Shown: in pieces, positions 38,291-50,669 of the stretch
How positions within the stretch are numbered: the first letter of the stretch is position 1
Layout of the letters: each line of letters opens with the position of its first letter
Source: Citrobacter sp. JGM124
Lineage (GTDB): Bacteria; Pseudomonadota; Gammaproteobacteria; Enterobacterales; Enterobacteriaceae
Reading direction: 5' to 3'
DNA length: 64,000 nt
Assembly: GCF_018257795.1 (NCBI RefSeq)
Contig: NZ_JAERJD010000002.1
Coordinates: 248,001 to 312,000 of the forward strand
The notes under the pieces: model-generated
Database searches by the model: none
What the model was told of the DNA's origin: nothing
What the model saw: only the letters and a program-made list of their open reading frames with translations
Translations under genes and position numbers: made by a program

Positions 38291-39007
38291 TTACGGTGAC
38301 GTGTGTTTACCCATATTAAGCAGCGTGGGTAAATTATCAGCGGTAACAGCTGGCCATAAACTGCCACTCATCCCTGTAAATTCGAGCTTTTTCACTTCGT
38401 TGTAAAGCGCCGAGTTATCAATCCCTGATACCATCAGCCCCTGACAACATGGGGCGACCTGCCGAATAATCGCATTGGCAAATGGGATGAAGGAAAAACG
38501 CTGTGACTGGTTACGGACAAAATCTCTGTCCAGAAACACATGGCGGAACAGGCCATCGAACACGGCGCGATTTGAGCTGTTCCCACCGCCAAAATTAGCC
38601 AGTGCTAACGGAAACTTTTCTACCAGCCAAATTAACCGTAAGTTATTTCGTCCATAGGATATTCCTGAAAAAGACTCATCAACCATCAACGTTAAAAAGG
38701 GTAATTCCTGTAAGCGTGTGACCCAATTATGGTCCTGCATTATTTCAGTGAGAATAATATCATTAACATTCACCCAGACGATTATTTCACAGGAAGATAA
38801 CAGCTGTTTATATTTTTCTATAAGCGTTATTTTTTCATGAAAAGTGATTAGTTGCTGTGCATCGTCACATCCTGTCGAACCAGAATTAACGGCGTTTTCT
38901 TTAGCTTCATGGCGGGCTAATTCAACCCCAAGCAGATGGTTATGGGCATTCCGGACAGGGACAAAGACATACTGGGGAGAACCAATATCAGTAAACAAGT
39001 TAATCAT
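38291..39007 (-). CDS. ydiV: YdiV-like degenerate EAL-domain anti-FlhDC factor
   Basis: Salmonella and E. coli YdiV binds FlhD, blocks the flagellar master regulator and steers it to ClpXP. The C-terminal two-thirds align well: FPLALANFGGGNSSNRAVFD, LFRHVFLDRDFV, FIPFANAI and GSLWPAVTADNLP all have close YdiV counterparts. The catalytic EAL triad is replaced (GVELARHE), so cyclic di-GMP hydrolysis is not expected. I start at the ATG at 39007, with AAGGA seven bases upstream, giving 238 residues against 237 in Salmonella. The frame stays open 65 codons further upstream, without family support. It lies between selO and nlpC as in E. coli. Confidence 0.85.
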   Translation of the reverse strand: MINLFTDIGSPQYVFVPVRNAHNHLLGVELARHEAKENAVNSGSTGCDDAQQLITFHEKITLIEKYKQLLSSCEIIVWVNVNDIILTEIMQDHNWVTRLQELPFLTLMVDESFSGISYGRNNLRLIWLVEKFPLALANFGGGNSSNRAVFDGLFRHVFLDRDFVRNQSQRFSFIPFANAIIRQVAPCCQGLMVSGIDNSALYNEVKKLEFTGMSGSLWPAVTADNLPTLLNMGKHTSP

Positions 39008-39489
39008 TTTCCCATCCTTAGGCATAGTGACCGAAATAACAAAGTACTGGCTCCAGTACCTTGAAATACAAATATATCCCGAGCCATCTGTCTTGCGGCC
39101 CGCAATATAAGCTACGAATATTACAGCGTTAAATAAAGAGCCCTGAAATAGTGGTCTGATATAAATGACAGGGGCATGAGCATCTATCTCATTGAGGGGC
39201 ATTGCTGTTTACCCCCCGACATGCAACACAAACCCCGTAGGTTCGGATTTGTACCGCGATTTATGCCTGAATTGACCAGGGTAAGCATACCTGCCGGGAG
39301 AGGCTGTCAGTGCTGAACCAAGAAAGACACACAATATAAGCATCAGTATAATATGGTGCACAAAGTATAATTTCCATCCAAATTGTGCTTAAGATTGTAT
39401 CTTTATGAAAGTAATAGCCTGTAAAGGCCTTAAATTGACGCCAGCATGGATTGTTCCGCCCCCGCAAAAGAATAAAAGTGCGGAGTGAG
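39008..39489. other. Long spacer between ydiV and nlpC
   Basis: About 480 bases without a credible gene. The first 195 bases are an open upstream extension of ydiV that lacks similarity to YdiV; the rest contains no promoter or terminator I can name. It is probably the ydiV control region. Confidence 0.5.
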
Positions 39490-39954
39490 CTAAATGCGGC
39501 GCGCCTGCCAGAATTTATCCCGCCAGTAAACGTTATCCAACGAAGAGCGAATGACACCCCGGCTGGTGGACGCATGAATAAACTGGTTATCCGTGTCGTA
39601 AATCCCCACATGTAGCCCACTCTCGCCGGCCCCGGTGATAAAAAAGACCAGGTCCCCCGGTAATAACTCTGCTTTATCAATACGCGTTCCAACCTTAGCT
39701 TGCTGGCTGGTCATTCTGGGGAGTTGCAGGGAAAATATGTCCCGATAGGTGGTCAGAACAAATCCCGAACAGTCAATTCCGCGGCGACTCATGCCACCAT
39801 AAACATAGGGCGCACCATGCCAGGTGCGTAACTGATCACTAAGCTGGGCGATGACGGTTATTGAGTCAGAAAGGCGGGAATTCGGTGGTGGAGCACGATG
39901 ACTACTGCACCCAACCAGGATCAAGCACCATGTTGCAATCAGCCATACACGCAT
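39490..39954 (-). CDS. nlpC: NlpC/P60 family lipoprotein NlpC
   Basis: Lipid-anchored probable murein endopeptidase. The signal peptide ends in the lipobox LVGC (Cys16). The NlpC/P60 domain has catalytic Cys62 in GIDCSGFVLTTY, His in GLHVGIYD and FIHASTSRGV as third-residue region. At 154 residues it equals E. coli NlpC, to which it aligns end to end. It follows btuD on the same strand, as in E. coli. A second NlpC/P60 protein, MepH, is encoded at 9206. Confidence 0.96.
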   Translation of the reverse strand: MRVWLIATWCLILVGCSSHRAPPPNSRLSDSITVIAQLSDQLRTWHGAPYVYGGMSRRGIDCSGFVLTTYRDIFSLQLPRMTSQQAKVGTRIDKAELLPGDLVFFITGAGESGLHVGIYDTDNQFIHASTSRGVIRSSLDNVYWRDKFWQARRI

Positions 39955-40000
39955 TCTAAAAACCTCATCAGCTTAATGAATGAACTACGCGTCACCACGG

Positions 40001-40747
40001 CTATGCTGAGTGAACCAGCATAGTGTGTCCTTCCACTGATAATACACGAAATGACATATTATAAGCTTCATCCAGATACCGCGGAGAAAGCACGTCTGTA
40101 CTACGCCCTTTAGCCAGCATCACACCATTGCGCAACAGCCAGACTTGATCCGCATGCCCCAGACTATGATTCAGATCATGGCTGCTCATGACTATCCCTA
40201 TCCCCGCCTCCCGGAAATAGTGTAATAGCCTGTCCACAGCAGTCTGCTGGGCGATATCCAGGCTATTCATGGGCTCATCCAGTAATAATAATTGCCCCCT
40301 GGCATTGATGTGTGGGTCTATCTGCATAAAGACAGCGGCCAGACGCACACGCTGCCATTCCCCCCCAGAGAGTTGATTCACTGGCTTTGTCAGTTTATGG
40401 GTAAGGTGGAGCGCCTTCCCCAGTCGTATCATCACCTCATCTGCTCCCGGCGATGACTGATGCAACTGCAAATAGTGCCAGACAGGCATAGCAAAAGGTG
40501 GGGTCTGATATTGAGTCAGCCAGGCCCGGTGATGGGACAGTTCCGCCGCCAGCCATTCAGAAAGCGGCCTCTCATTGAGCAGAACCTCACCCGGGCCATC
40601 ACTCAGCCCCGCCATGCGGGCCAGCAAGGTACTTTTCCCCGCTCCATTTGGCCCGACAAGGTGGGTAATCTCGCCCGCATGAACTTCAACACTGACAGGC
40701 TCCAGTCGCCCGGCCACGGCAACATGACACAACTGCAAAATGGCCAT
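40001..40747 (-). CDS. btuD: Vitamin B12 ABC transporter ATPase BtuD
   Basis: Energises cobalamin import through BtuC with the periplasmic BtuF. The 248 residues contain Walker [10 protein letters not shown] (33-41), the signature [14 protein letters not shown], Walker [14 protein letters not shown] and the switch His in [10 protein letters not shown]. It aligns throughout with E. coli BtuD (249). It is the distal gene of btuC-btuE-btuD, starting four bases after btuE. Confidence 0.96.
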   Translation of the reverse strand: MAILQLCHVAVAGRLEPVSVEVHAGEITHLVGPNGAGKSTLLARMAGLSDGPGEVLLNERPLSEWLAAELSHHRAWLTQYQTPPFAMPVWHYLQLHQSSPGADEVMIRLGKALHLTHKLTKPVNQLSGGEWQRVRLAAVFMQIDPHINARGQLLLLDEPMNSLDIAQQTAVDRLLHYFREAGIGIVMSSHDLNHSLGHADQVWLLRNGVMLAKGRSTDVLSPRYLDEAYNMSFRVLSVEGHTMLVHSA

Positions 40748-40751
40748 GCTA

Positions 40752-41300
40752 TTACGCCAGCGCGTCGATTATAGCCTTAATGACAATAGGATCGTCTGGT
40801 GTCATATCCGGAGAAAAACGTTGGATGACTTCACCATTACGGGAAACAAGGAACTTTTCAAAATTCCACAAAATATCCCCCGGGTGTTTTGGTGCCCGCC
40901 CTTTGCTGCTCATCCGTTCAAAAAAACCACTGCCTTCGGGGGCAACCGCCTTCGGCTGAATTGAGGTCAGTTGCTGATACAGTGGATGACGACCCTCGCC
41001 ATTCACTTCAATTTTGCTGAACATCGGGAAAGTGACACCGTATGTGGTGCTACAGAAGGTTTTTATTTCCTCCTCACCCAGGGGCTCTTGTCCCAGGAAC
41101 TGATTACAGGGGAATCCCAGGACAGTGAAGCCCTGATCTTCATAGGTTTCCTGCAATGCTTCCAGTTGTTCATACTGCGGTGTTAAACCACATTGTGAGG
41201 CCACATTAACAATTAACAGAACCTTACCCTGCCAGGGAGCAAGCGTCGTTACCTCACCATCAATGGTTTTCACTTCGTTATTTAAGATGCTCTGTGACAT
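40752..41300 (-). CDS. btuE: Glutathione peroxidase family protein BtuE
   Basis: Thiol peroxidase that uses thioredoxin or glutathione; it is dispensable for B12 uptake despite its place in the operon. The catalytic Cys37 occurs in [12 protein letters not shown] where mammalian enzymes have selenocysteine, with [12 protein letters not shown] (Gln) and WNFEKFLV (Trp) completing the tetrad. It has 182 residues (183 in E. coli) and lies between btuC and btuD. Confidence 0.96.
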   Translation of the reverse strand: MSQSILNNEVKTIDGEVTTLAPWQGKVLLIVNVASQCGLTPQYEQLEALQETYEDQGFTVLGFPCNQFLGQEPLGEEEIKTFCSTTYGVTFPMFSKIEVNGEGRHPLYQQLTSIQPKAVAPEGSGFFERMSSKGRAPKHPGDILWNFEKFLVSRNGEVIQRFSPDMTPDDPIVIKAIIDALA

Positions 41301-41319
41301 TACATTATTCCTTAGAAAG

Positions 41320-42300
41320 TTAACGACCGACTTTTAATAATAACCAGATAAATACCGGCGCGCCAAGTGTTGCTGTCACCACCCCGATGGGCAGTTCAGC
41401 TGACGCTAATGCCAGGCGTGCGACCACATCGGCCCCCGCCAGGGCTGTTGCCCCCGCCAGTGCGCTGGCGGGTAAAAGTGCGCGATGATCGCTGAGTCCG
41501 ACAATACGCAGCAAATGGGGTATTACCAGCCCAATAAAGCTGATAGCCCCTGCCAGAGCAACACTGACCCCAACTAACCAGCCAGTGACAATAACCAGAA
41601 TATTGCGCCATAGCCATATAGGCAAACCGAGCTGACGAGCAGAGTTCTCCCCTAATGCCATAATATTTAAAGGCCGGTACTGGCGGCATAACCAGATAAT
41701 GACCGGGATCAGTGTCGCCATCAGCCAAAGCTGGCGCCAGTCAACACCGCCAAACCCACCCATCATCCAGTACATAAGCTGGCGTAAATCAAGGCTTGAG
41801 CTAAAGTACACAGCCCAGGTCATTAATGCGCTGCAAATCATCCCCAGGGCTACACCAGCCAGTAACAACCGGCTGGTTGACAGATGACGACGAGCAAATC
41901 GCAACAAAATAAGGGTGACAATGAAAGCCCCCGCAATCGCACACAAACCCAGTGCCCAACCGGGTAGCAAGCCTTGCCCCAATAACAGGCCAGCAATTAA
42001 CGCCACCCCAGCCCCGCTCGACACGCCAAGTAAACCCGGTTCTGCCAGCGGATTCTCAAACAGGGCCTGCATTATTGTCCCCGACAGCGCAAGCGCGGCG
42101 CCCACTAAGAGAACAGCCAGGGTTCGAGGAAAACGAATTTGCCAGATAAAAAGCTGCCCTTCATCAGTCAGCCAGCGGGTTGGCGGTATCCAAATATCGC
42201 CGACGCATAAACCGAGAACAGAGGTCGTCAACATGGCAAGTGTAAGTGCAAAAATCCAGCGACGCTCGAATCGGCGTTGCTCGGCAACAAAAGTAAGCAT
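41320..42300 (-). CDS. btuC: Vitamin B12 ABC transporter permease BtuC
   Basis: Inner-membrane permease with ten transmembrane helices and 326 residues, as in E. coli. The family motifs [42 protein letters not shown] and [17 protein letters not shown] (coupling loop to BtuD) are present. It is the first gene of the btuCED group, 100 bases downstream of ihfA on the same strand and separated by the ihfA terminator. Confidence 0.96.
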   Translation of the reverse strand: MLTFVAEQRRFERRWIFALTLAMLTTSVLGLCVGDIWIPPTRWLTDEGQLFIWQIRFPRTLAVLLVGAALALSGTIMQALFENPLAEPGLLGVSSGAGVALIAGLLLGQGLLPGWALGLCAIAGAFIVTLILLRFARRHLSTSRLLLAGVALGMICSALMTWAVYFSSSLDLRQLMYWMMGGFGGVDWRQLWLMATLIPVIIWLCRQYRPLNIMALGENSARQLGLPIWLWRNILVIVTGWLVGVSVALAGAISFIGLVIPHLLRIVGLSDHRALLPASALAGATALAGADVVARLALASAELPIGVVTATLGAPVFIWLLLKVGR

Positions 42301-42362
42301 CTGGCCTGGGCGGTCCTTATCGGGATAATTACGATGGTATTAGAGGAAATGGCCGGGCAAAG

Positions 42363-42388
42363 AAAAAGGCCGCATGCGCGGCCTTTTT
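42363..42388 (-). terminator. Terminator between ihfA and btuC
   Basis: AAAAAGGCCGC-ATGC-GCGGCCTTTTT is symmetric with T-runs on both strands and lies 13 bases beyond the ihfA stop. Confidence 0.85.
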
Positions 42389-42400
42389 AATTATGCTTGA

Positions 42401-42700
42401 TTACTCGTCTTTTGGCGACGCATTCTCAACCCGACTTTTCAGTTTCTGACCGGGGCGGAATGTCACCACACGGCGGGCCGTGATGGGGATATCTTCACCA
42501 GTCTTTGGGTTACGCCCAGGGCGTTGATTTTTGTCGCGTAGATCAAAATTACCAAAACCCGAGAGTTTTACCTGCTCCCCATTTTCCAAAGAGCGACGAA
42601 TCTCTTCAAAAAAAAGTTCCACTAACTCTTTGGCATCTCGCTTGCTAAGACCAAGCTTATCAAACAGATATTCTGACATTTCAGCTTTTGTAAGCGCCAT
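42401..42700 (-). CDS. ihfA: Integration host factor alpha subunit
   Basis: Sequence-specific DNA-bending protein, active as a heterodimer with IhfB. At 99 residues it equals E. coli IHF-alpha. The DNA-intercalating arm [17 protein letters not shown] and [17 protein letters not shown] of the HU/IHF fold are complete. It follows pheT by four bases on the same strand, the arrangement of the E. coli pheMST-ihfA operon. Confidence 0.98.
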   Translation of the reverse strand: MALTKAEMSEYLFDKLGLSKRDAKELVELFFEEIRRSLENGEQVKLSGFGNFDLRDKNQRPGRNPKTGEDIPITARRVVTFRPGQKLKSRVENASPKDE

Positions 42701-42704
42701 ATGT

Positions 42705-45092
42705 TCAATCCCTCAATGAGGCCTGGAATCGCTCTTTTAATGCTGCGACACATTTCCCAACGGTAGCAGCAATCTCCTCTTCTTCGAGTGTACGCCCTGA
42801 ATCCTGCAGGATAAGGCTTATGGCGAGGCTCTTATAACCATCGGTTACGCCCTTGCCACGGTACACATCAAATAAGTTTACGCCAACTATATGATTTACG
42901 CCAACTTTCTTACATTCCAGTAAAACGTCTGCTGCGGGAACGTTTTCAGCCACTACAACAGCGATATCTCGGCGGTTTGCAGGGAAGCGTGAAACCTCTT
43001 TAGCCTGAGGAATAATGCGGTCTGACAGCTTATCCCATAAGACTTCAAATACGACAGTACGACCATTCAGATCCAGTTTACGCTCAAGCTCCGGATGTAC
43101 AACACCAATATATCCAATATATTCATCCGCTAAATACAGTGCTGCACTTTGCCCTGGATGGAGGGCCGGATTATTTTGGACACGAAATTCGATATCATCC
43201 AGTTTGCCACTAAGAGAGAGCACAGATTCCAGATCGCCTTTCAGGTCGTAGTAGTCTACCGTTCTGCGTTCCAGGTCCCAATGTTCTTCATAATGACTTC
43301 CACAAATAGCACCTGCCAACATTAGATCCTGACGGATACCTAAATTAGCATGAGTATCAGGAACAAAGCGTAACCCAGACTCAAAAATACGTACACGACT
43401 TTGTTGTCTATTTTGGTTATAGACCACAGTATTCAGCAATCCGGTCAGCAACGATAAGCGCATGGCGGACATATCACTGGCAATCGGGTTCGGCAGCAGC
43501 AGGCTCTCTTCACCCGGGTGCAGAAGTTGCTGGGTTTTGGGGTCCACAAAACTGTAAGTGATAACTTCCTGATACCCTTTATCAACCAGCATGGTTTTCA
43601 CACGCTTAAGTGACAAATCAGCTTCATGGTGCTCACCCATGATAAGACTGGCCTGAATTGGCTGATTTGGGATGTTATTGTAGCCATAGATGCGGGCCAC
43701 TTCTTCAACCAAATCTTCTTCAATCGCCATATCAAAACGCCAGCTTGGGGCGACGGCGACCCATTGATCCTGACCAACAGTAACGGTGCAACCCAGACGT
43801 TGCAGAATATCAGTGACGTGATCATCTGCAATAGTGTAACCAATCAGGCGATCAAGTTTGTTACGGTGCAGAGTAATAGTAGCAGGAACAGGCAACTCAC
43901 GTTCACTACTGGTATCAATTACTGGACCCGCTTGCCCGCCACAAATATCAATCAGTAAACCTGTCGCACGTTCCATTGCCTGATACTGTAAGGCAGAGTC
44001 GACACCACGCTCATAACGGTGAGAAGCATCCGTATGCAGGCCGTGACGACGCGCACGCCCGGTAATCGCCAGTGGGTCAAAGAAAGCACATTCCAGCAAC
44101 ACATCACTCGTTTCGCTATTCACCCCGGAGGACTCACCACCAAAGATACCAGCCATAGCTAGTGCCTTAGTGTGATCTGCAATGACAAGGGTATCAGCAT
44201 TGAGTTTGACTTCATTACCGTCCAGCAGTACCAGAGCCTCGCCCTCTTCTGCCATACGCACCACTATGCCACCCTCAATGCGATTCAGATCAAAAGCATG
44301 CATTGGCTGCCCCAGTTCCAGAAGCACATAGTTAGTGACATCAACCACAGGATCAATAGAACGAATACCACAGCGACGCAGCTTTTCTTTCATCCACAGA
44401 GGAGTACTGGCCTTAACATTGATGTTTTTAACAACACGTCCCAGATAACGGGGACAAGCCGCCGGGGCATCCACGCGGATTGGCAAGCTGTCAGTGATTT
44501 CCACATTTACTGCATGAATTTCCGGCTGGTTTAATGGCAGCTTATTCAAAACAGCAACATCGCGGGCCACACCAATGATACCTAAGCAATCAGCACGGTT
44601 TGGCGTCACGCTGATCTCAATCGTATTATCATCAAGCTGCAGATACTCACGAATATCACACCCAATAGGTGCATCAGCGGGTAGCTCAATGATTCCGTTA
44701 CTTTCATCAAGAATCCCCAGCTCAGAGAAAGAACAAAGCATTCCCTCTGAAGGTTCACCGCGCAATTTCGCTGCTTTAATCTTAAAATCGCCGGGCAGAA
44801 CAGCACCCACGGTGGCAACAGCCACTTTCAACCCTTGACGGCAGTTTGGTGCCCCGCAGACGATATCAAGCAGACGGTCACCACCAACGTCGACTTTAGT
44901 CACACGTAATTTATCGGCGTTAGGATGCTGTCCACACTCAACAACTTCACCCACAACGACACCATGAAAAGCACCGGCGACAGGTTCAACGCCATCAACT
45001 TCAAGTCCTGCCATCGTAATTTGGCTGCTAAGTTCATCGCTACTGTTGGCTGGATTTACCCATTCGCGTAACCAGAGTTCACTGAATTTCAT
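42705..45092 (-). CDS. pheT: Phenylalanyl-tRNA synthetase beta subunit
   Basis: Forms the (alpha-beta)2 enzyme that charges tRNA-Phe. At 795 residues it equals E. coli PheT. Domains in order: the N-terminal EMAP/OB tRNA-binding domain ([19 protein letters not shown], about residues 40-150), the B3/B4 editing domain that clears Tyr-tRNA, B5 (about 400-475), the inactive catalytic-like core, and the C-terminal anticodon-binding FDX-ACB domain ([17 protein letters not shown]). It lies 14 bases after pheS. Confidence 0.98.
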   Translation of the reverse strand: MKFSELWLREWVNPANSSDELSSQITMAGLEVDGVEPVAGAFHGVVVGEVVECGQHPNADKLRVTKVDVGGDRLLDIVCGAPNCRQGLKVAVATVGAVLPGDFKIKAAKLRGEPSEGMLCSFSELGILDESNGIIELPADAPIGCDIREYLQLDDNTIEISVTPNRADCLGIIGVARDVAVLNKLPLNQPEIHAVNVEITDSLPIRVDAPAACPRYLGRVVKNINVKASTPLWMKEKLRRCGIRSIDPVVDVTNYVLLELGQPMHAFDLNRIEGGIVVRMAEEGEALVLLDGNEVKLNADTLVIADHTKALAMAGIFGGESSGVNSETSDVLLECAFFDPLAITGRARRHGLHTDASHRYERGVDSALQYQAMERATGLLIDICGGQAGPVIDTSSERELPVPATITLHRNKLDRLIGYTIADDHVTDILQRLGCTVTVGQDQWVAVAPSWRFDMAIEEDLVEEVARIYGYNNIPNQPIQASLIMGEHHEADLSLKRVKTMLVDKGYQEVITYSFVDPKTQQLLHPGEESLLLPNPIASDMSAMRLSLLTGLLNTVVYNQNRQQSRVRIFESGLRFVPDTHANLGIRQDLMLAGAICGSHYEEHWDLERRTVDYYDLKGDLESVLSLSGKLDDIEFRVQNNPALHPGQSAALYLADEYIGYIGVVHPELERKLDLNGRTVVFEVLWDKLSDRIIPQAKEVSRFPANRRDIAVVVAENVPAADVLLECKKVGVNHIVGVNLFDVYRGKGVTDGYKSLAISLILQDSGRTLEEEEIAATVGKCVAALKERFQASLRD

Positions 45093-45106
45093 TGGATATT
45101 CCGCCC

Positions 45107-46201
<1,095 letters not shown>

Positions 46202-46223
46202 TTACGCGCAAAGCCCCCCAAAG

Positions 46224-46268
46224 TCAGGCGCTAAAGTAAAAAAAGAAACGGAAAATAGCAGCATTCAT
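46224..46268 (-). CDS. pheM: pheST operon leader peptide PheM
   Basis: A 14-codon ORF encoding [14 protein letters not shown], almost identical to E. coli PheM ([14 protein letters not shown]). Five of 14 codons are Phe, so ribosome stalling under low charged tRNA-Phe prevents the downstream terminator from forming and turns on pheST. It lies between rplT and pheS as in E. coli. Confidence 0.95.
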   Translation of the reverse strand: [14 protein letters not shown]

Positions 46269-46353
46269 GCTTGCAGTTACCTTATTCAGACGATCATTAA
46301 AGGCTAAGACTATTGAGCAATTAACCCGGGAAGAATCAATCAAACCAGCCAGT

Positions 46354-46384
46354 TAAAAATAAAAGAGGGAGCAATGCTCCCTCT
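46354..46384 (-). terminator. Terminator of the infC-rpmI-rplT transcript
   Basis: On the minus strand AGAGGGAGC-ATT-GCTCCCTCT (perfect nine-base stem) is followed by TTTATTTTT. It lies ten bases beyond the rplT stop and upstream of the pheM region. Confidence 0.9.
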
Positions 46385-46394
46385 GATAACGGGC

Positions 46395-46766
<372 letters not shown>

Positions 46767-46794
46767 TTATATTCTGAAAAAATTAAAAGTAAAC

Positions 46795-47013
<219 letters not shown>

Positions 47014-47083
47014 TTAAATAAACGAACCAGAAGGCGAACAACACTGCGGGGCTCACACCCCGCAGTAATGTTACTTGATGGCC

Positions 47084-47629
<546 letters not shown>

Positions 47630-49558
47630 TTATTCCTCCAGTTGAGAGAGATTGCGGCTGCGAATTTCATGTTGCAGCTTTTCAATCAATTCGTTTACGT
47701 CAATACTTCCCAAGTCAACGCCACGGCGGGTACGCACGGCTACTTTACCGGACTCTACCTCTTTATCGCCACAGACCAACATGTAAGGGACACGACGCAA
47801 CGTGTGTTCTCTGATTTTAAAGCCAATCTTCTCATTTCTCAAGTCTGCTTTTACACGAATGCCCGCATTTTGGAGTTTTCGTGCTAATTCGCTGACATAT
47901 TCAGACTGGCCATCAGTGATATTCATCACTACCACTTGCACCGGAGCAAGCCAGGTTGGAAAGAAACCGGCAAACTCTTCGGTAAGAATACCGATGAAAC
48001 GTTCCATGGAGCCGAGAATAGCGCGGTGAATCATCACCGGAACCAGGCGCTCATTATTTTCACCAATATATGACGCATTTAAACGCGTTGGTAACGAGAA
48101 ATCAAGCTGAACAGTACCACACTGCCAGGCCCTGTCCAAACAGTCATACAGGGTAAACTCAATTTTCGGACCATAAAACGCCCCTTCCCCCGGTTGTAAA
48201 TCAAACGGGATATTGTTCTCTTCCAGGGCTGCCGCCAGGTCAGCTTCAGCGCGATCCCACATTTCATCGCTACCAATACGCTTTTCAGGACGGGTTGATA
48301 ATTTCACCACGATCTTTTCAAAACCGAAGGTGCTGTACATGTCATAAACCATGCGGATACAGCTGTTCACTTCGTCACGTACCTGATCTTCGGTACAAAA
48401 AACGTGAGCATCATCCTGGGTGAAACCACGCACACGCATCAGGCCGTGCAACGCACCTGATGGTTCGTTACGATGGCAGCTACCAAATTCGGCCATACGC
48501 AACGGCAAATCACGGTATGACTTCAGACCCTGATTAAAAATCTGTACATGACCGGGGCAGTTCATCGGCTTGATGCAGTATTCACGGTTCTCAGACGAAG
48601 TCGTAAACATGGCATCTTTATAATTATCCCAGTGGCCTGTTTTTTCCCACAGTACACGGTCCATCATAAATGGCCCTTTCACTTCCTGGTACTGATACTC
48701 TTTCAGCTTAGAACGAACAAAAACTTCCAGTTCACGGAAAATAGTCCAGCCATCATTGTGCCAGAACACCATACCCGGTGCTTCTTCTTGCATATGATAG
48801 AGATCAAGCTGCTTACCGATTTTACGGTGATCACGCTTGGAGGCTTCTTCCAGACGTTTCAGGTAAGCATTCAGTTGCTTTTTGTCAGCCCAGGCCGTGC
48901 CATAAACGCGCTGTAACATTTTATTGCTACTGTCGCCACGCCAGTATGCCCCAGAGGTTTTCTGCAGTTTAAAATGATGGCAGAAACGCATATTGGGCAC
49001 ATGTGGGCCACGGCACATATCAACATATTCTTCATGATGGTACAGACCCGGCTTATCATCATGGCTGATATTCTCATCAAGAATAGCAACCTTGTAGGTT
49101 TCACCACGATTGACGAATGTATCTCGGGCTTCTTGCCAGCTCACCTTTTTCTTGATGACATTGTAGTTTGTTTCGGCAAGCTCGTGCATCCGCTTTTCGA
49201 GACGCTCGAGATCTTCCTGTGTCAGGGTATGGTCCAGATCAATATCATAATAAAAACCATTATCAATGACCGGACCGATCGCCATTTTCGTATTCGGCCA
49301 GAGCTGTTTGATTGCATGTCCGAGCAAGTGAGCACAAGAGTGGCGGATTATTTCGATCCCAGCTTCATCTTTCGCTGTAATGATACCCAGTTGTGCATCA
49401 TGCTCAATCAGATCACAGGCATCGACGAGTTGACCATCGACGCGTCCGGCAATACAGGCTTTCGCCAGACCCGGGCCGATGTCCATTGCGACATCCATCG
49501 GGCTAACAGCTTGTTCGTAATGGCGTTGGCTACCATCAGGAAGTGTAATAACAGGCAT
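47630..49558 (-). CDS. thrS: Threonyl-tRNA synthetase
   Basis: Charges tRNA-Thr and represses its own mRNA. At 642 residues it equals E. coli ThrS. Domains in order: TGS (1-61, [20 protein letters not shown]), editing domain with [10 protein letters not shown], class II catalytic core with [12 protein letters not shown] (zinc Cys) and [17 protein letters not shown], and the C-terminal anticodon-binding domain. Its stop codon lies three bases before the infC start, inside the infC ribosome site. A tRNA-like operator lies in its leader. Confidence 0.98.
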   Translation of the reverse strand: MPVITLPDGSQRHYEQAVSPMDVAMDIGPGLAKACIAGRVDGQLVDACDLIEHDAQLGIITAKDEAGIEIIRHSCAHLLGHAIKQLWPNTKMAIGPVIDNGFYYDIDLDHTLTQEDLERLEKRMHELAETNYNVIKKKVSWQEARDTFVNRGETYKVAILDENISHDDKPGLYHHEEYVDMCRGPHVPNMRFCHHFKLQKTSGAYWRGDSSNKMLQRVYGTAWADKKQLNAYLKRLEEASKRDHRKIGKQLDLYHMQEEAPGMVFWHNDGWTIFRELEVFVRSKLKEYQYQEVKGPFMMDRVLWEKTGHWDNYKDAMFTTSSENREYCIKPMNCPGHVQIFNQGLKSYRDLPLRMAEFGSCHRNEPSGALHGLMRVRGFTQDDAHVFCTEDQVRDEVNSCIRMVYDMYSTFGFEKIVVKLSTRPEKRIGSDEMWDRAEADLAAALEENNIPFDLQPGEGAFYGPKIEFTLYDCLDRAWQCGTVQLDFSLPTRLNASYIGENNERLVPVMIHRAILGSMERFIGILTEEFAGFFPTWLAPVQVVVMNITDGQSEYVSELARKLQNAGIRVKADLRNEKIGFKIREHTLRRVPYMLVCGDKEVESGKVAVRTRRGVDLGSIDVNELIEKLQHEIRSRNLSQLEE

Positions 49559-49569
49559 TTAAAATCCTT

Positions 49570-49600
49570 ATTTGCAGTGGTGACCCCCACGCAAGATCAC
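49570..49600 (-). promoter_or_regulatory. thrS translational operator (anticodon-like hairpin) and ribosome site
   Basis: On the minus strand GTGATC pairs with GGGTCAC, presenting CGT, the tRNA-Thr anticodon, in a loop (complement of 49589-49591). About ten bases later comes AAGGAT, the ribosome site of thrS. The arrangement and the surrounding bases match operator domain 2 of E. coli thrS, where the enzyme binds and blocks initiation. Confidence 0.8.
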
Positions 49601-50106
49601 ATACAAACTATAAATTTGTTTTATAACAATAAATTGCGAAACCATTTAACCAACAATCGCTAAATTGGTACACAATTTGGTATATGAGTGCAATGCCGGG
49701 AGAAGCCCCAGTTACTGCATCTGACAGCCATAATGTTAGCACTAACGCCAGGGGGAATGAATATTTTATATAAGAACCGCATTTCCAACAGGACGTTGCC
49801 CATTATCCCTGGGCAGGTAACCGACGGAGACCCGGTTATGTAACGAGGAGATAAGCGTTTCAAACCCGACATCGACTGGACTAAAAATAACCCAGGCTGG
49901 TTATCCGCTCAGACAGCAGAGGATACCGCGTTCTTGTCTTCTCCCCTCCCCCTCAATTTGCACCTCCTTTTATGACCCCGCTCCCGTCGGGAATATTTTA
50001 CTGTATTACCAATAATGCAGGCCTGCCCCCGTGTGTCATGTAATACGGCACTAACGGTCAATGTGTATGACAAACAGTAAAACCTTTTATTTGTATTAAA
50101 AATAAT

Positions 50107-50125
50107 ATCAATGAATATCATTGAT
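50107..50125. promoter_or_regulatory. Fur-like 19-base palindrome
   Basis: ATCAATGAATATCATTGAT is a perfect inverted repeat of eight bases with a three-base centre. Its core AATGA-N3-TCATT equals that of the Fur consensus. It is about 545 bases upstream of autotransporter 1, so any role there would be indirect or through a long leader. Confidence 0.45.
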
Positions 50126-50636
50126 GACTTTCATGCCAAAACAACCAAAAAGGAGCATCAATAGGTAAAGACGGCTGTTCATTGCCCATACCTGATCGCA
50201 ACATACCATGAGTACACAACAGGGTGATCAATGAATAAAATCCATAATGTAATTATCAGGCATGTCTGCATAATATTAACCCCTTATCTTCAGCAGGATA
50301 ATTCCGTGATACTGACGAAAATACTGACCTCAGCAATAAACCAATCGCATCAGGCACTATTCAATCAAACAATGGAAGTCTCAATTAATCTGAACATCAG
50401 GGTATTAATACTAAAAAACGCCAATTAAATCGCTTCAGACAGAAACACAGCACCATGATGAATCACTTATTTTAAGTGATGGACTTGAATTCCTTCCCAG
50501 GGTAATCGGAGAGCAATTATGCAATCGCTATAATAATTTACTTTCAATAATAATTATTCGGTGAGTGATATTTTCATTTCTGGCACCATTCGGAATGGTC
50601 GAACAGTAAAATGTAAAAATACAAGCTCACCTGTCT

Positions 50637-50649
50637 CAATGAATATCAT
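50637..50649 (+). repeat. Second copy of the palindrome core, next to the autotransporter 1 start
   Basis: CAATGAATATCAT repeats bases 50109-50121 exactly and ends 20 bases before the ATG at 50670. It occupies the ribosome-binding region, which lacks a Shine-Dalgarno sequence. Confidence 0.5.
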
Positions 50650-50669
50650 ATATATCAAAAAACACATTT

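Larger units (their letters stand above)
49601..50669. other. AT-rich spacer upstream of autotransporter 1
   Basis: About 1.07 kb of low-GC sequence with no credible gene. A 65-codon frame at 50231-50428 has no family or codon support. It contains the thrS promoter region on the left, a Fur-like palindrome at 50107-50125 and a second copy of its 13-base core at 50637-50649. Base composition differs from the flanking housekeeping genes. Confidence 0.55.

Noticed and set aside
50231..50428. 65-codon frame upstream of autotransporter 1
   Set aside because: Weak AGGG upstream and no similarity; isoleucine- and asparagine-rich as expected from AT-rich non-coding DNA.
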